Assembly: GCA_013399875.1 (NCBI GenBank)
Contig: VXAZ01002373.1
Coordinates: forward strand, 1,257,070 to 1,321,069
Length of the DNA stretch: 64,000 nucleotides
Direction: 5' to 3'
Origin: Gymnorhina tibicen
Taxonomy: Eukaryota; Chordata; Aves; Passeriformes; Artamidae
The notes beneath the pieces are model-generated. The model worked only from the letters and a program-made list of their open reading frames with translations, was not told where the DNA came from and did no database searches. The translations under genes and the position numbers were made by a program. Below are positions 24,301 to 39,300 of the stretch, piece after piece; within the stretch, counting starts at the first letter, position 1; the number at the start of each line of letters is the position of its first letter.

Positions 24301-27300
24301 TCGATGTTCCCACAACACGGACTGGGGGAGTGGCTTTGGTACTTACGCTTTGAACACAGGTCTCCCTGGTAGCCTTTGGAGCACTTGCATTTATTCTTAC
24401 CAGTACATTTGCCTCCATTTCGACAGGGTTGATGGCATTTACCTTAAAATTGAAAATATAGAAACGATGGTTTTAGTCCCCTGTGCCTACTGGAGACAAG
24501 TGTCTGACAAGCTTGCCTTGTACCTGAGAAACTCATCAGGTGTTAGAGTGTGCACTATGGATCCATCAGGAAGACTCTGCTGCAAGTCTGTGCTTCCAAT
24601 TTATAAGCCTTCTTCTTCTTTGAAAAGACAAAAATAATCTGTCATGGACAAAGCCAGTGTGACCCTGCAGGTTTTTGCCCAGATTTGTGCCACTCTGACT
24701 CTGCAGAACCCTGCATGTGACCGGTCAGTATTGACTCCTGCTCTCCTCACCCTTCCCGGGGGAGGCAGCACTGCCCAGACTATGCGGTTCCAAAGAGCGC
24801 GATCCAAACCTGAGGGGCCCTGGCACAAAAAAATCCAGTGACATCTGAGAGCAGTAAGACACTCAGGAACTGCCGGGTATGGCCGCTACTTGCAGACAAT
24901 GAATGGATTGGCTGGGCCTGTCAGCTTGTAGCACAGGCTGGGGAGCACCGTGGTGCTGTGGACGGTGCAGTGAGGGATGTTCCACACGGCAGCTCAGAAA
25001 CTAAACACACATTAAAAATACATGCCCTTCTTTCCTGTTTACAAAGAACATAGCAACTTTGCTAACAGTAATTGGAACTGGCAGACATTTTTCCAGGCTC
25101 TTGGTCTGGAAATTACTTTCCCTCACAAACAGGCTTTGCAAAAGGCATGGGCTGGGTCTGGTGTTGTTGTTGTAGGAAGTCTTGTTCGGCTGTGATCGCC
25201 TGGGACTGAGGAGGTCTCCACCGGTGGTGGAGATCCACACTCAATTTCTTGCTGGGCATGACACACCAAGGACCTTCCTCAAACTGAATGTCAAATGTCC
25301 CATCATCAGACTGCCTATACCTTGTTAGAATTTGTCTGCGTTACTGAACTAATTAAATCTTCACTCATCTTTAGGAAGGAAAGCACAGTGCCCATGAGCT
25401 CAGTCACTCCTAGGCTGAGGGAGGCTCACTTGTCACCTCCCTGGGAACTCTCGGGCCACCAGGAACTGCACCCTGACTTCCCTGCCCCCTTGGTGCCCAT
25501 ATGTACCAGTGCAGCTTTTCTCATTGTTGTCCAAAACCATTTTTTATCTTTTCTAATGCCACTACACTTCCTAGATTCTTCAGAAGAGAGAAAAAAAGGC
25601 ACCCGTCATAGATTCAGCACTAATATTTACCTGAATCTGTGAGCAAAAAAATCCTGGAACCTGGGGCAGCAAACTGCTTCTTTTCCCTTTCCCTTTCCCT
25701 TTCCCTTTCCCTTTTCCTTTTCCTTTCCCTTTCCCTTTCCATTTCCCTTTCCCTTTCCCTTTCCCTTCTTTTCTTTTCTTTTCTTTTTTTTTTTTAAGAA
25801 AGGTATTAACTGAGACCTGCACGTGATAATTTAAACATCAACATTGGCTGGCTGCATTGAAAGCCTCATTTCATGATCACAGACTGCCCTCTTGGGAGCT
25901 CAGTATCACAGGCAGTGCCTGCTCAGCCCTCAGCCCCTGCAGACCTCTGTGATACACGTGTGTATCGTCAATATAAAGGAAACACTCGTTCCTATTGTAC
26001 ATTATTATTTTAACAGCCCTGAAACAACTTTTATAAGCAGCTGATGGAACAAACTGTGCTAAGGAGAGTTTCTGTAAAAGCACAATTTCTCTGCAGGAGT
26101 CTCTGGGGAGGGAAAATTTGGGCATTCTAATTTGCAAACATTTGTATCCTGAGTAATTAACAACTGGAAAGAGCAATGCTGAAGAAATCCATGAATTTTC
26201 CTAGTTCTTTAAGTAAATCTGGAGGATATGGGTCAAGAGATGTGACACCAACTTCCACCAAGTTGCAACAACAAGCATTTGGCTCAGCACAGCTCAATTA
26301 ACTTTGGACTAAGATATTGTCACAGAATGAAGGAGAGAGTAATAACTCTCCGTTATTGACTGAGAAATGGAAAAAGCAACAAAACAGTTGGTGACAAATA
26401 GGGGAGGAATCCAAAGCAAAATAAAACTCTCTGGATTCAAAGTGAAACACTAATTAAAGACAATGCAAACCTATAACTAGAAAAAAATCTGGAAGACTGT
26501 GAATGCTTGTTAGTGTTGTAGACTGGGTTCAGTACACTTCCCAGGAGCCTTACAGACGGATTCAATTATTGCACAAGCACTGAAAACCTATACACAATGT
26601 TAAAAAAAACCATAAAAACAAAACCTTGCAATTTTCAGAAGATGGCTTTCTGCCTGTTGAAAGGTTTTCTCCCCTCATTATTTTAAGAATCCCATGACTG
26701 AATGTAGCTGGCCCTGGATCTAAGAAAATGGACTGAGTTGTGTTTCTGCTCTGGTGTTTCTAAGCCTCGTCTAGATTTTTTTCAGTCTTCCACTGCTGTG
26801 CTGGTGCTGGTGCAGTGCCCAGAGGTGATGACAGCTGTCAATCACAGTCTAACAATTGCAGTCCTGGCTTTACAAAAGCCAAAAAAAGTGCATAGCTTTC
26901 CTTGCTCTCATTGACATGGCCCCAGTTTAGGTCTTAGCATACCATCATCCTGAATTTGTTTTTCTTTCTTTTGGTCAGGAACTAGCCTACTGCCTGAATT
27001 TTAATTAATTTAATTTGAGTTTCACAGGTAAGCCTTTCCTGGAAGTCAAAGCAGTTGCACTTATCCCAAGCAGCAGCAGACAAATACGAGCTTTAGCTCC
27101 TCAGACAGATCAATTAAATGGCCTGCCCTTAATTATACATGCTGTAATAACAGTTCTAAGAATTCTCCTCAAAAAACCACCACCAACATAAAATACATGC
27201 TTCTCTCTTTAAATCACACTTTAATCTTCATCTGAAAAACGTCAACAAAGTTGACTGTTTGGGGACTGAAGAAATAAATGGGGTTCTGCCAAATAGTCAA

Positions 27301-30300
27301 ATTTGAATTTGATGTAAGCAAAGGTAAACCCAGTGAAAACCCACACTGTTGTTCTTGTGGCATATGATCTGAATTTATATCAATGGGCAATCTTTACTAA
27401 CTTAAAAACAATAAAGCTTTGCTGCCGCTTTTCCCCTAAATTTTTAACGATGTAAAAAGGAGTTGCAAAATACCTTGTAATGCACAGAGATATGGTGAAA
27501 CATTTGCATACGCCTGTTGTTAATCCACACGTGAATACTGAGCAAAACAGGTCTTACTGTACTGTGTACTTTCTTTGCACAGTAATTCACTTATTGTTGC
27601 GTATTGGCTGACAGCAAGTTAAGAGTTTATTTCCATGTGTTTCCAAAGTGATAAACATTTCCTAAATGTGAGAAGAGCTTGTTTCTACTGATGCATATTA
27701 AAAAATCAGCATTTACATGTCTAGGCCAAATACTGCTTTCTATGTTCCTGTGAAGGTGCTGGGGAATATCGGTGGGATTATTTACAGCAGGAAAAGCTTT
27801 CTTGCACAGTGTCCTGTTAGAAGTTCTAAGCCCAGGAAGAATGAGATCTGGTTGTACATTCTCAAGTTACCTTGTGAATGTAACTTTGTATGTTACATGA
27901 AAGCTCTCAGCTCTTACGGTTCAGTCCTCCTTTTGCCCCAAACTTTTTCATTCCCAAATTTTAGTAGTCCTTTCAGAGGTGTTGGCTCAAACCTAATCTG
28001 CTGTGCCCAAGTGTGATTTGCCATAATGTTTGAAAATAGATGCCCACCATGGGCTTGGCATGGCAGCACATCTGTCTGTCACAGGGTATTGCTTGCATAC
28101 TTATGGCTTGAGGATTGTTACCAAGCCTGGTTCCTACTGAAAACAGAACAGGGCAGGGGGTGAGATGGTCCGGCAATGAATCAAACTTCTAAGTACGAAA
28201 CTTGTCTGGAGGCATGTGGCGTCTGACTCTTAGGGTCCCAAACTGCTGTGTGAGATCCTGGCTGTGAGCCCAGCAGAGGCAGGTCACATGTCATCATTCA
28301 GGCATTGACACTAGAAAAAGCTGATGTAAATGAAAGCAAGCACACAGAGATGCTACTCACTAATTTCACATTGGTCTCCTTCGTAGCCTGAAGGACAAAT
28401 GCATTTTCCCAGATAGAAACACGTCCCTCCATTGAAACAAGTTGTTGTACAGTTTGCTGAAACAAATAAAAGAGGAACAAACTGAGATGTTAATATGAAC
28501 TAGGTCTAACTTGGACTTAATGTTCTCTGATGCTCATCATAAATAAACATTGAGTAGGTTGTAAAAGCAGGATTAACCTCTTTTCATCTGGTTTACAAAG
28601 TAAGACTGAAATGCAGTTATTCCTACATAATGCTTTACACGAGCACACACACAAGGCAATATAGAATGAGACAAGTGAACAATACCGCAGTCAGCTCTCT
28701 GAGGACAGACTGTGCTACATCTTTATCAACCCCCACACATAAAGCTCATTGAAGGATTAAGGCACTCCTGCTATTGAAACTGCCAGCGTCTGATAAAAGG
28801 AGCACAACCTAGGACTGGAAGCTACTTCTATGAGGGGATACTTCACTACAGTTCTTAAGTAAAGCTTTGACTAAAAAGAAACCTTTATGAGTTTTTCTGT
28901 GTGGTGACATAGATGCAAAAGCTCTGTCTTTCAGCTGCCAAATCACTTACATTTTGTTAGATGTGACTTTTCACCAAACAGCTGGGATTCACATTAATCC
29001 TTCAAGACATTGGGAGCATTTAATTTAAGTATGCATTTGAAGCATTTTCTAAATGTGGTAAAAGTCTGTTCAAAGACTAGATACAAGACATGAGGGCATT
29101 GACACCAATAGTTTGTTCAAAACAGTAGGAAGGTTCCCATTATTTTGCTGAAAAGTCCTCTAGGACCTTTTGCCTGTAGTCTTTACTTCATATAGACCTG
29201 CAACAACAAATGCAGCATGACGTTCTGCTCTGCCATGAGCAGGTCAGTTATATTTCTGCAGGAAACTACTTGTTTCTTTCTACATGGTAGCTTAGACTGT
29301 TCCAAATTACTGTTCTGAACAACTGATTGTTCATTTTTACCCTTCATGAGCCCCAGTGCAGCAACGAAAAATGAATAGCTTGCATATTTTTTCATGTGTC
29401 CAGATGCAGCACATGAATGTACTAAATAATTAGTAAAATTAACTTTACTACAGGAAACTAGAGCTCAAATAGAGATTTTTTTTTTTTTGGTAATTCCCTA
29501 ACCCCCACCCCCCCAGAAATATAAGTGATTTTTGTGGTAAGATCCACAGCTGTCAGTGGATCAACTGAAGTGGTTATCCAAACTACCTTTCACAGTGTAT
29601 GGATGCCTGCAAATCCCCATATTCTTCCAGCAGCTGCCAGGCTGAGCTACAGCATCTATTTTAAGAATCACAATATTTTTAAAACTTATTTACTTATCGC
29701 TTGCCTGACTTTCCCAAATGCACTCCTAGAGGGAAACTGCCACAGGTGAGTAAAGAGAGGCTGCTGGGTGCAGAGCCTGGAGGGGTTTAGCTGGCGTTTA
29801 CCTTTGTCGCAGTTGATGCCGTAGAACCCTGGGGGGCAGATGCAGAGGCCGGGTGTAATGCAGAGCCCGCCGTTCATGCAGCGAGGAACACACAGCGCTG
29901 AGGAGGGAGAAGAGCAGAAAAAGCATCGCTGGTGGGATAGCAACTGGTATTTAAATACACAGCACATGGACGCCTTAAGCTACTTTTCCTTCTGCTTATT
30001 GATCTAAGTCACCTTTGCAAAGTGCCTCTGGTAGGGGGTTAAATCTATTACATCTTTGGTTGTCAGGCCATTTCTGTATAGTGCTACTAAAAAGTGAAGG
30101 CTAATTTAAGTTCAAATCTGATTCCATATGTAAGCAGAAATTGCCTCTTGTAGAGTTTAATACTAGACAGGGGAGAGCAAAGTACCCGCATACACCTACA
30201 CACTCTGGATATTTAAAATCTTCCCAGACAAGTCCTCTCTATAACTGCATTCTGGTCCCTCAGCTGTACAGCTGTACAGGTAGGACTGTCTCAGAGGGGC

Positions 30301-33300
30301 CAGTAATTCAGTGGGGTTCCCAGGCAGGCTTTACAATGAACCTTCCCTATTCCTGCATACCTGAGCATAAGCATAGCTACCAAATTTTGGCTAGGAAAGC
30401 CTGCTGCACAGCCAAACTGTCCTACATGCTCCCAGTGAATCTTCTCTGGAGGCCCTGTGCTCTTCCAAGACCTCTCTGCCTTGTGGCCACCCCTAAAAGG
30501 CTCTTCAGGGAGGCATGTTAGGGGGCAATGCTTTACTTTGTGGTTGCCCACAATTGGTACATGCAGCGAGGTTGGGTCCATGCTAGTGAGTTAAACAGCA
30601 CCCAGGCATGGAGCCAAATGGCCTTGTGAAATCATCTCGTGAAATTTTTGGTGGCTCGGCTTTGTCCCCGCTGACCAGCAAACCCTCCTGGCCATGGTCC
30701 TGGGATGAGTAGTGACCACGGGCTCCTCCCAGGAGTGAGGAGTGAGTTTGTAAGGGTTTGAGAGTCTGTTAAACATATGAATGTAAACAGTGCCAGTTGC
30801 CCTCCAGGCCAGAGAACCATCCTTGATCCTTTGTGCTTAATATTTTTGATATAGCCAGAGCATCAGGGAGTGAATGATTGTATTGGAGTCACCCTGGGGA
30901 GGGACTGCCACTGGGAAGAGGAAGGGAGGGATAGGAAGAAGATCTACTTTCCTTGCCAAGTCACACCAGTTTCCTGGTCCTTCACTCCTGGAAGTGTTGG
31001 TTTGGGCTGTTATTCACTAATGGAAGAGAAATAAAATCTTCCCTTCATCTTCCCATCTTTGATTTCAGCCTGCTTACAAATCTGATCTTATCTCCAAATA
31101 AACAAAAGCAGAGCAACTAAAGCACTGTGCTTTGTTTCCCAGCTAGTCCTCATTAGCAGATGAATTTTATTTAATCTTCTTGCCAGATGGATTCCCTGTG
31201 ATTAAGGATCACTAAACTATTGCATCAGTTTTTGTTAAAAGCAATCTGTGAGAGAGAAAATATTTTTCATGTAAGCAATTCGCATTTCCATTAGACCATG
31301 GATGATAATAACAATTCACTTACATGTTTGAACTCAAAATATACAAAATCTTCAGAATAAGCCATTCTTAATTTTAGGAGAGTCTACAGTGCAGGAGATA
31401 CAGTTTTCTTGAGACTGTGGTAAAGAAGACAGTTGAGATTTTTTATTAAATTACCTTTCTCACAATGAGGCCCATAAAATCCATCAGGACATTCACAGAC
31501 GTGTCTTTCATTGCAAACCCCTCCATTTCTGCATCCTCCTGGACATTCCGCTTCATGAAATATAACAACAATCTTAATTAAAATGTTATATAATTCAGCT
31601 GCCAGCCAGATCTCAGTAGGTTCAATATATGTCTTTGACACAACAGTAAAAATACTTGCTGGCAGACAAACACTGAAGAAATGGAAATTCAGCTAAGATT
31701 TCTTTAAGATAAATTAGTTTCTCTCTTAGCAGTCTACAAATAGAGGTTCCATCATGTATTCAGGTGTGATGTACTTGTTGACGGACTGTGCATTTTCATT
31801 GCTCTGTTGCTCTGTAAGTGCACGAGCAATGTGGATGCTCTGCTCGATCCAGTACTTTCTTTTCCGTGTGGAAATGACCAGGCAGCTTAGTGCAGAACTG
31901 AGCAGACAACCCAGTGCAGAACTTGCGTGGCTGGTTAGACCTGCCCATAGTGTGCAGGACCAGTTTCAATTTCTGCAGCCTGAAGTAGACGTCACTGCAA
32001 CTTGCATTGCATTAATTACCACATCTGTTACTACTGAGGTGACTGTGATGAAACCTCTGTTCATATGCAAGAGTGAGCATCAAGGCTAAATGAAAGAGGG
32101 CCAAAAAGGAAGATGAAAGCACTCCTGCACGATAGGTCCTGTATCATAATCAACCCTCATTCATATCTCAATTATTGATCAAACACGTAAAAGCATTTGG
32201 CAACACTGGCAGGTTCATACAAGGACGAGAAATACCTCTGGGTGCCACCACCATCCTCAAAATATGAGAGTCTGTCAAACAAGAAGACGCATTAAATCAA
32301 ACCCAAACAGCACTGCTGGGTAGAAAAACAATTACTCAAAAATACCTTCCCAGAACCCTCACAGAGAATAAGGCAGGCAGGAGAGGCTGCCTCCACCCAT
32401 TATAAAAACTTAACATTACTAGGGATCAGTGGTAGGCACAACCTCCTCATCTTGATGCTCTGTCGTGTGACATTCCAAGTGAGAAGATTTAAAACCTCTG
32501 AGGTTAAATGATACACCTTAAAAGTAAAGCTGTTTGCAGCTGTAGTAATAGTAGTAATGGGGTTTTGGTCCTCCTGTGTTCTAACACTGTGATCTAGGAC
32601 TCGTTCTGGAAATGCTTCTCTCTTTGTATGCAGAGCTGCTATTCATTACCAAAAAAATGCATGCTTAAATGCATACCATTTCAAGCAGAAAAATAGGAAA
32701 ACATATATTTTTTCTTTGTGACCACCTCTTAGCCACAACAAATCCTCTCTTATCCACAAAATTGCTCCCTTGCTCCCCTTACTTCCTCTGCTGGGGCCTT
32801 TCTGTATGGCCAGGAATAACTGGAAACAGTGACTAGGGCCCTGACAGTAGAAACTGGAGCTCTTCACCACATATGATGTCTTTCAGAGGAAGGAAATTCA
32901 CCCCTACTCTAAAACCAACTGAAAAAAAAAATAAGAAAGACATTCTTATCCTTCTCAGCATCTGTCCCAAAACACTGCAGTGTCCACCTTACCAGACACA
33001 GGGCAGGAATGGGAGTTATTCCAGTATGGGCTGGAAGAGATGATGTGAGAAAGCTCCTCCTCTGCTCGTCTCTAGAGTTTGGAAAATCTTCCTTGTGTCT
33101 CTCAGCTGGCTCCAGGAACAAAGGACTGGGACAATAATCAACCCCAGGTTTCTTGAGAGGTCATGTGATTTAATACTGCTAAATTGTTAGATATTACAAC
33201 TCATATAAAAGTGGTAACAACAAATAATAACACAGAAATGATATCTTGGGTGAATGCTACTATTAAACTGAGTTTGGAGCCCTTCCTCTTTAAACCACTG

Positions 33301-36300
33301 TTTCCCACAATACAGACCTGTAACTCTGCTGTCCCTACTAGAATACCCCAGTGCTATTTCCAAAGTTTATTAAGTTCAGTATCTTTGAGCTGAACTGAAA
33401 AGAAAAAGATAGGAAAAGTTTTGTGTTGAATTTACACCAGACACACAACTTCATACAGGAGATCTGACTGATTTTGCATCCTTCAAGCCTCCATTTTTCT
33501 TCCTGTTTCTCTGCCCACTTCTTCTCCCCCTCCTCCACTTTCCCTGGTTTAATTGGCAGCATCAAGGCTTCAAAGGAGACAAGCAGCTTTGCTATTCAGG
33601 CATAGTGAGGTTTCAAAGAATAAACAGCTCCTGCTCCCGCTGTTCGCCCTTTGAAGCCACACTACAACCAATTATCCCAGAGAAAATAGTGCAGAGAAGA
33701 AAATGTGGTACTGTGAAAGAAGATTTAATAGGAGAAGAATAAAAATCTTTTTCTTTGTACGTCTGTCCTGTCATGGGTTAATTTGATACAATTGCACATG
33801 ATATAGGATAACTATCTTATCTTAGATACTGATTTTTCCATCTCCATAACCTCAGCTTAAAGTGATAATTATAGTTGTTTGTGGTGTATCAAGTTCAAAT
33901 TAATCCAGAAAGTCTTATTACATAGCATTTATGGTTCATTGATCGGTTGATTAAACAAGTGCTCTCCTTTCCAAGCAAACATTGCAATAACTTCATGGTG
34001 CTCTTCTTCTACCAGCGTGTCGTCTGTGTGCTTGCTGCTTGGTAACTGGAAGTACTGAACACCAATTTTACTGGTATCGAAAGCCAAGAGGTTGCACCTG
34101 AGCTACAGAGAAGGTAAAGCCAAGTTTTGCAGAAATTTTCTAGTTTAAAATGTTTGTATTCAGTTTGGATGTGCAAGTTTGAGATTTAAGGAACTAAAGG
34201 CACCAAGTTGGAACTAAGGCACTGACAGAACTAATTGATAGCAATGTCCCCACTACAGTTCCCAGAAGGTCAGCTCCCCAGATGATGTACCATTTCTGGA
34301 AACGTTAACCTCAGCCTGCTTTCACAGAACTAGCTCTCCTCCAAGCACCTCAAATCATTTGCTACCAGGGGCTTTTCATATGATACATCTCTATCAATGT
34401 CCTTAATGTGATGAGCAGTGAACAGGAGGAGGGAGAAATGTCTCCAAACCAGTCTGTTAAAGGAGTTCAGTAAGGGTCAGTAAACATGTAGTAAATGATC
34501 AGCAAATGCACACAGAGCCAGAAAGCCTGGAAATCACCACGATTCCTACACCTTGTCTGACTGCTTTATTTCCATCCTCTCTAGCTCTTACCCTAAATGA
34601 AACATAAGACAGTTAGGTGACCTGGTCTAACTGTATTCCAGCATGTCGTCTTCAGTGTTACCTTGCTGACAGGTTTTAAAGAAGATGGCGTTCTGAGGCG
34701 TCTGGAGAATAATATTGCCTTCTGAATTCATTATGATCACGTTCACTTCAAATGCAGCAACCCCATCTTGTTTTCCAAGGCAAGGAAATCCAACCTGAAC
34801 AACTAAAAGGATAACAACAACAATAATATTTATATTTACATGCACATATACATATAAAAGCATACACTGAAATACCAAAAAAAAAAAATAGATTATAGAT
34901 GTATTTAAGCTTTGGAGGAATGCCAGTGATGAAAACTTGTAACACAGTGACACACACATCACTTTATTCAGAGATGGCTCCAGGGTTAGAAGTACAGCAG
35001 CACAAGAGAAGAGCTTGTGCTCATTTGCTGATATAACCCCAACAGTCTATAGCACAGACAGCAATCTTAACACAACCATACTTTTCCTGCAGATGAGGAA
35101 ATTACTCATGTGGAGGTATCTAAGGATACACCAAAACAAGCTGGAAGCCTACTTTTAATTTTATGAGTTGAACTGCTCACTTCTGAGTCTAAATTTTCCA
35201 TGCTGTTATACGACTTCTGTAAAAACACATATTTTGGGAAAAAAAGGTTACTTTAGATAAGTTTTTCTGGTTTGGATATTGCAATTAATACCTAAATAAG
35301 ATACTGATCTAACCAAAACTTACTCCATAAAGTGCTGGCAAAATGGTACACTTGATAAGTATGATCGTAGGTGCAGTTTTTAAAAAGAAAACACAGACAG
35401 CTCACTCTGACAGAACTAGTTAAGTGTAGTGATATTTGGACATTGCCTTTCCAGGAAAAGTATACAAACATTTTTGAAATACAAAGAATTTAAGCAAATA
35501 ATTAAGGCCAGTAAATCTGGAGTATTTTAATGCTGAAGTAAGCCCAATACCTCAGAGCTATGGAATTCTCCACTGTGATTGTCACAAGTGATCTTAAATA
35601 ATCTTCAGATGAAATTATTTTATCTCTTTTCTTCAAAACTGGCTCTTCTTAGCTACTTTATAAGTCAAATCCAACTAACAGAAATTGTTTATTCCTTTCT
35701 TTTGAAGCTGGCCTGAGATTTCAGAACTAAATACCGAGCAACGGCCCTGCATTTGGATTTAGATTGCTTGTTATAAAAGATTTTGCAAGCCATAATTTGA
35801 CCATTTTTGTTATTCGCTGCCTTGGTAAAACACAGAATAATTTATTGCTGAAACACCTTCTGCTTTTGGTAAGTCCTACAAACTGAAAGGTCCCTTGCAG
35901 TTCTCACTCTAAAGCAATTACATAGTTGAAGGGTTTTACACCAACCTTTTCAAACACAAAAACAGGTAACCATGTGGCAAGAAGGAAACTCTTACAGTGG
36001 ATTAAATACATTTTAAATGCAGTGAACTTCTTAAACTGTAGTAACCATCTTACAGGATAAGTGCAGGCAATCAGTGCTTGGATTGGGATATGTTTTAGTT
36101 GAGCAAATTGCAGTGGGGAGGAAGATGTGGCAGACTTTTGAGGACAGCGCTACAGTTGTATCTAGATTTCACTGAATTAGTAGCAACCCTGAACTCCCCT
36201 GAGATTTGCCTGTGGTTTAAATGCCTAGGGAAAAATCCAGCAAAGCATCTCTAGGGTCCAAGGCCACAGGTTTATTCCAGCATTGCCCACCCTGGAAGCA

Positions 36301-39300
36301 TCAAAATTTTTGGACTTACAATGTGTCTGAACAGTTAGGCACCAGAAATGCAGTAAAGGACCTTCCTGTTAGCAAAAACCACCTGGATCCTGGCTGAACT
36401 CTGTGGTGGTTCAGAGCTGAAATAAAGCCCCTAAACTCTGCCTGAATCCTTGCATTGTTATGCTTGTTTGAATAATGCTAAGTACACTTCAATAGCACTA
36501 CAGTCCAAACCAAACAACACAAACCAAACCAAACCAAACCAAACAACAGAGAGAATACCCTTGCATCAAAGAACACGGCCATGAGTTCCCATGGCCTATC
36601 ACAGTGCTGACCAGGGCTGGGGTAGGGCAAACCTCAGCTCTGGTCCCTGCTTCCCAAATTCAGGATGCAGTTTACATTTGTCCATCACTGGCTAAAAACA
36701 AGGAGAGGGAATTACAGATGTGGGCTTCTTTCTGTTAACCATCCTCCCACCACCAGGCCAGAGAACAGCCTCTTCTGCACATATAAATTTCTGCATCCTC
36801 TGGAGTACTTGTATCCAGGGCTGCAGAGCAGATGGCTCTAGCAGGAACAAGGAAAGTTTAACTAATTTGAAAAGGAACCTAAGGAAACCTAGTGACTTAA
36901 ACCTAATTTAATTTTAGGTAGTAATTAGAATGCTCTCTTAGGATGCAGAGGATGCAGGTTTAATACCTTTTGTCTGGGATGTCATGCCTTCTCCTTTTGT
37001 TCAGGAAACCAAGGTTCCCTAAATTGTCTTCAGAAGAAGCAATCTGAGAGTAACTCCTGTGTGTCTGCACAGCTCTTCAAGTTTGCAAGCAATTGTTTTA
37101 CCCACTAGGCAAATATATCAAGGCCACCATCAAAAACCACCTTTATGCTCGGGTGGGACTTCTTAAGGGACATCTCTGAATGACCAGTCTCAACAGAAGC
37201 AGGCATGAAGGGTCTGGAGAGGAGTGGAAACCCGTACACAGCCCTGCAGCTCACCGTCACTCTTTACCAGCATGGCAGGGAGAGCAGAGAAGGTGCTGCA
37301 CTCAGAGGAGACACTGATTTCTGCCACTGAGCTTGGAGAGATTTTCAGCATCTTTGGATGCTCAGTGCTTATATTTTAATGTCTCAATACCAGCAGTGGG
37401 CAAGGAACAAAGGTCTCCTGAGCCTGGCTGGCGGGCTGGGGGCCTGCATGAAATGCACAAAGTAGCACTGTGCCAGCAGCCTGGTCAGACCAGCCAGCAC
37501 CAGAACTGCACTGCCTGGGTCAGACAGGGACAGGAGGGACTGACTCGGGTCACTTAGGGGACCAGCTCTTTCTCAGTCACAGGCCACTACATTGCTTCTG
37601 GGCACAGACCTAGAGCTGGGCTTACCTCTCTGAGTATGGTGTTTAAGATGTTAATCATTGCCACAAAAATCACTCATTTTGTTTTGAACTTGCTAACCTC
37701 AGATTGAACCACTGGACCTTCATAGGCTTTCCCCTGCAGCCAGAAATCAGCAGCCAGCTGCTTCTCGTTGGGCAGGTATCCACACTCCTCCCAAATATCT
37801 TCTTTTGGACAAGCTGAGCAATCTTAGCTGTTTAAGCTCCCAATGAAAAGCATCTACAGCCTTCTTAAAATCTTGCCACGTGTTTAGGTGTAACAATATC
37901 CATGTTGTGAGCACTGAATCAGGTACCAATCCTGGGATTTGGGAATGGGATTTCAAATAAGTCTAAGGAATCTAGGTGATTTAAATCTCACTTAAATCCA
38001 AGGAAAATTTGGTACCTCATCTCAGGATATACTGAGTTAGGGAAAGGTGAGAGAAGGACAAGGCTGCATCCAGTGAGGAGCAATTGGGTAGGTTGTGACT
38101 CTTCTAGCAAAGAGAAAAAAAAAATCAGGGGATACATAATTGATGTGTACGAAATCATGGACAAGACCAACAATATGGATTGGCTACTGTCTCTACCAGT
38201 GCAAGGACTACTGGCCATCAGATGAAACTGTTGCAGCCAGACTTGAAACAACAGGAGTGGGATGTTCATGCAGTGGGTGTCAGTGAACTCCTTGCCAAGG
38301 TGATTAGAGACAACAGAAGATGATATGGATTCAAGGAGAGCCTGAAGAAGTACTGGTAAGAGAGATCTGTAACCCATGTGGGTTTATAAAGTAGCCAAAT
38401 CATTTAAGACACAAGAAATCCTCCAGGCTGAAGGTAGTAAAAGCTGAGAGGGTAAGCAGAAGTATCATGTATGCTTGTCCTCCTTCTGCCCTTCCAAAGG
38501 TCTTCTTATGGCCACCATTGGCCATAAGGCAAAATACAGGCTAGAGAGGCCCTAAAGTACTAAAGCCGTTCATATGCCTCATTTGGAGGTAGACAAATAT
38601 CCTCAAAGAAGTTTCAAAAGTCCATTTATTTTTATAAAACCATTGGGTTCAATTACCTCTGAATAAGATACTGTTAATCCTCATTCTTGTTTCCCACAAT
38701 CATGTTTACTATAGCTGTCTTTTCTCTTTTATTTCTCCTTAATTGTCTTTAAGGGCAATTAATTGTCTTTGGGGTAAAACACTTTTTCAAAAAGCACCAT
38801 TGATTTGTCACTAAATACAAGCTTGTGGTTGAATTTCTTCTGACACCTGCATGTGCAGTAAAATGCTTTGGTAATGCAGTAGACCCAGGCAAACTAGACT
38901 AGATTTGTCAATTCTGTTTTGCCAACATATAAATTATAGCAATAACTACAAAGTAGCAAACAACCACTACCTTTATAGCACTACTTAGTTAACTTTGGCC
39001 AGCTAACAGGCAGTGTAAAAAACCCACCATCATAATAGTGTCTCACCATTAACAGTGTACATGCTTCAAATACTGTACAGGTACTGATTATCAATCGCTA
39101 TTAAACGCTGGAGCACTGGAATGCCAAACAGGACTTAAATACTGCTTATATGCACTCAGTGCAGAGGTGCCCTGCACATGATCCATGTAAGGGAACACCA
39201 TGGACATGCCCCTATCAGTCCTGGAACTGAGGTGCCAGTGCTGCCAACAAGATAAGTCCTTTTCAGCTTTTGTGAGACCTCCCATCATGATGGTTAACAG

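Noticed and set aside
25580..25822. Lys-Gly repeat protein (GKGKGK), minus strand
   Set aside because: It is the translation of the GGGAAA microsatellite in an intron, not a gene.
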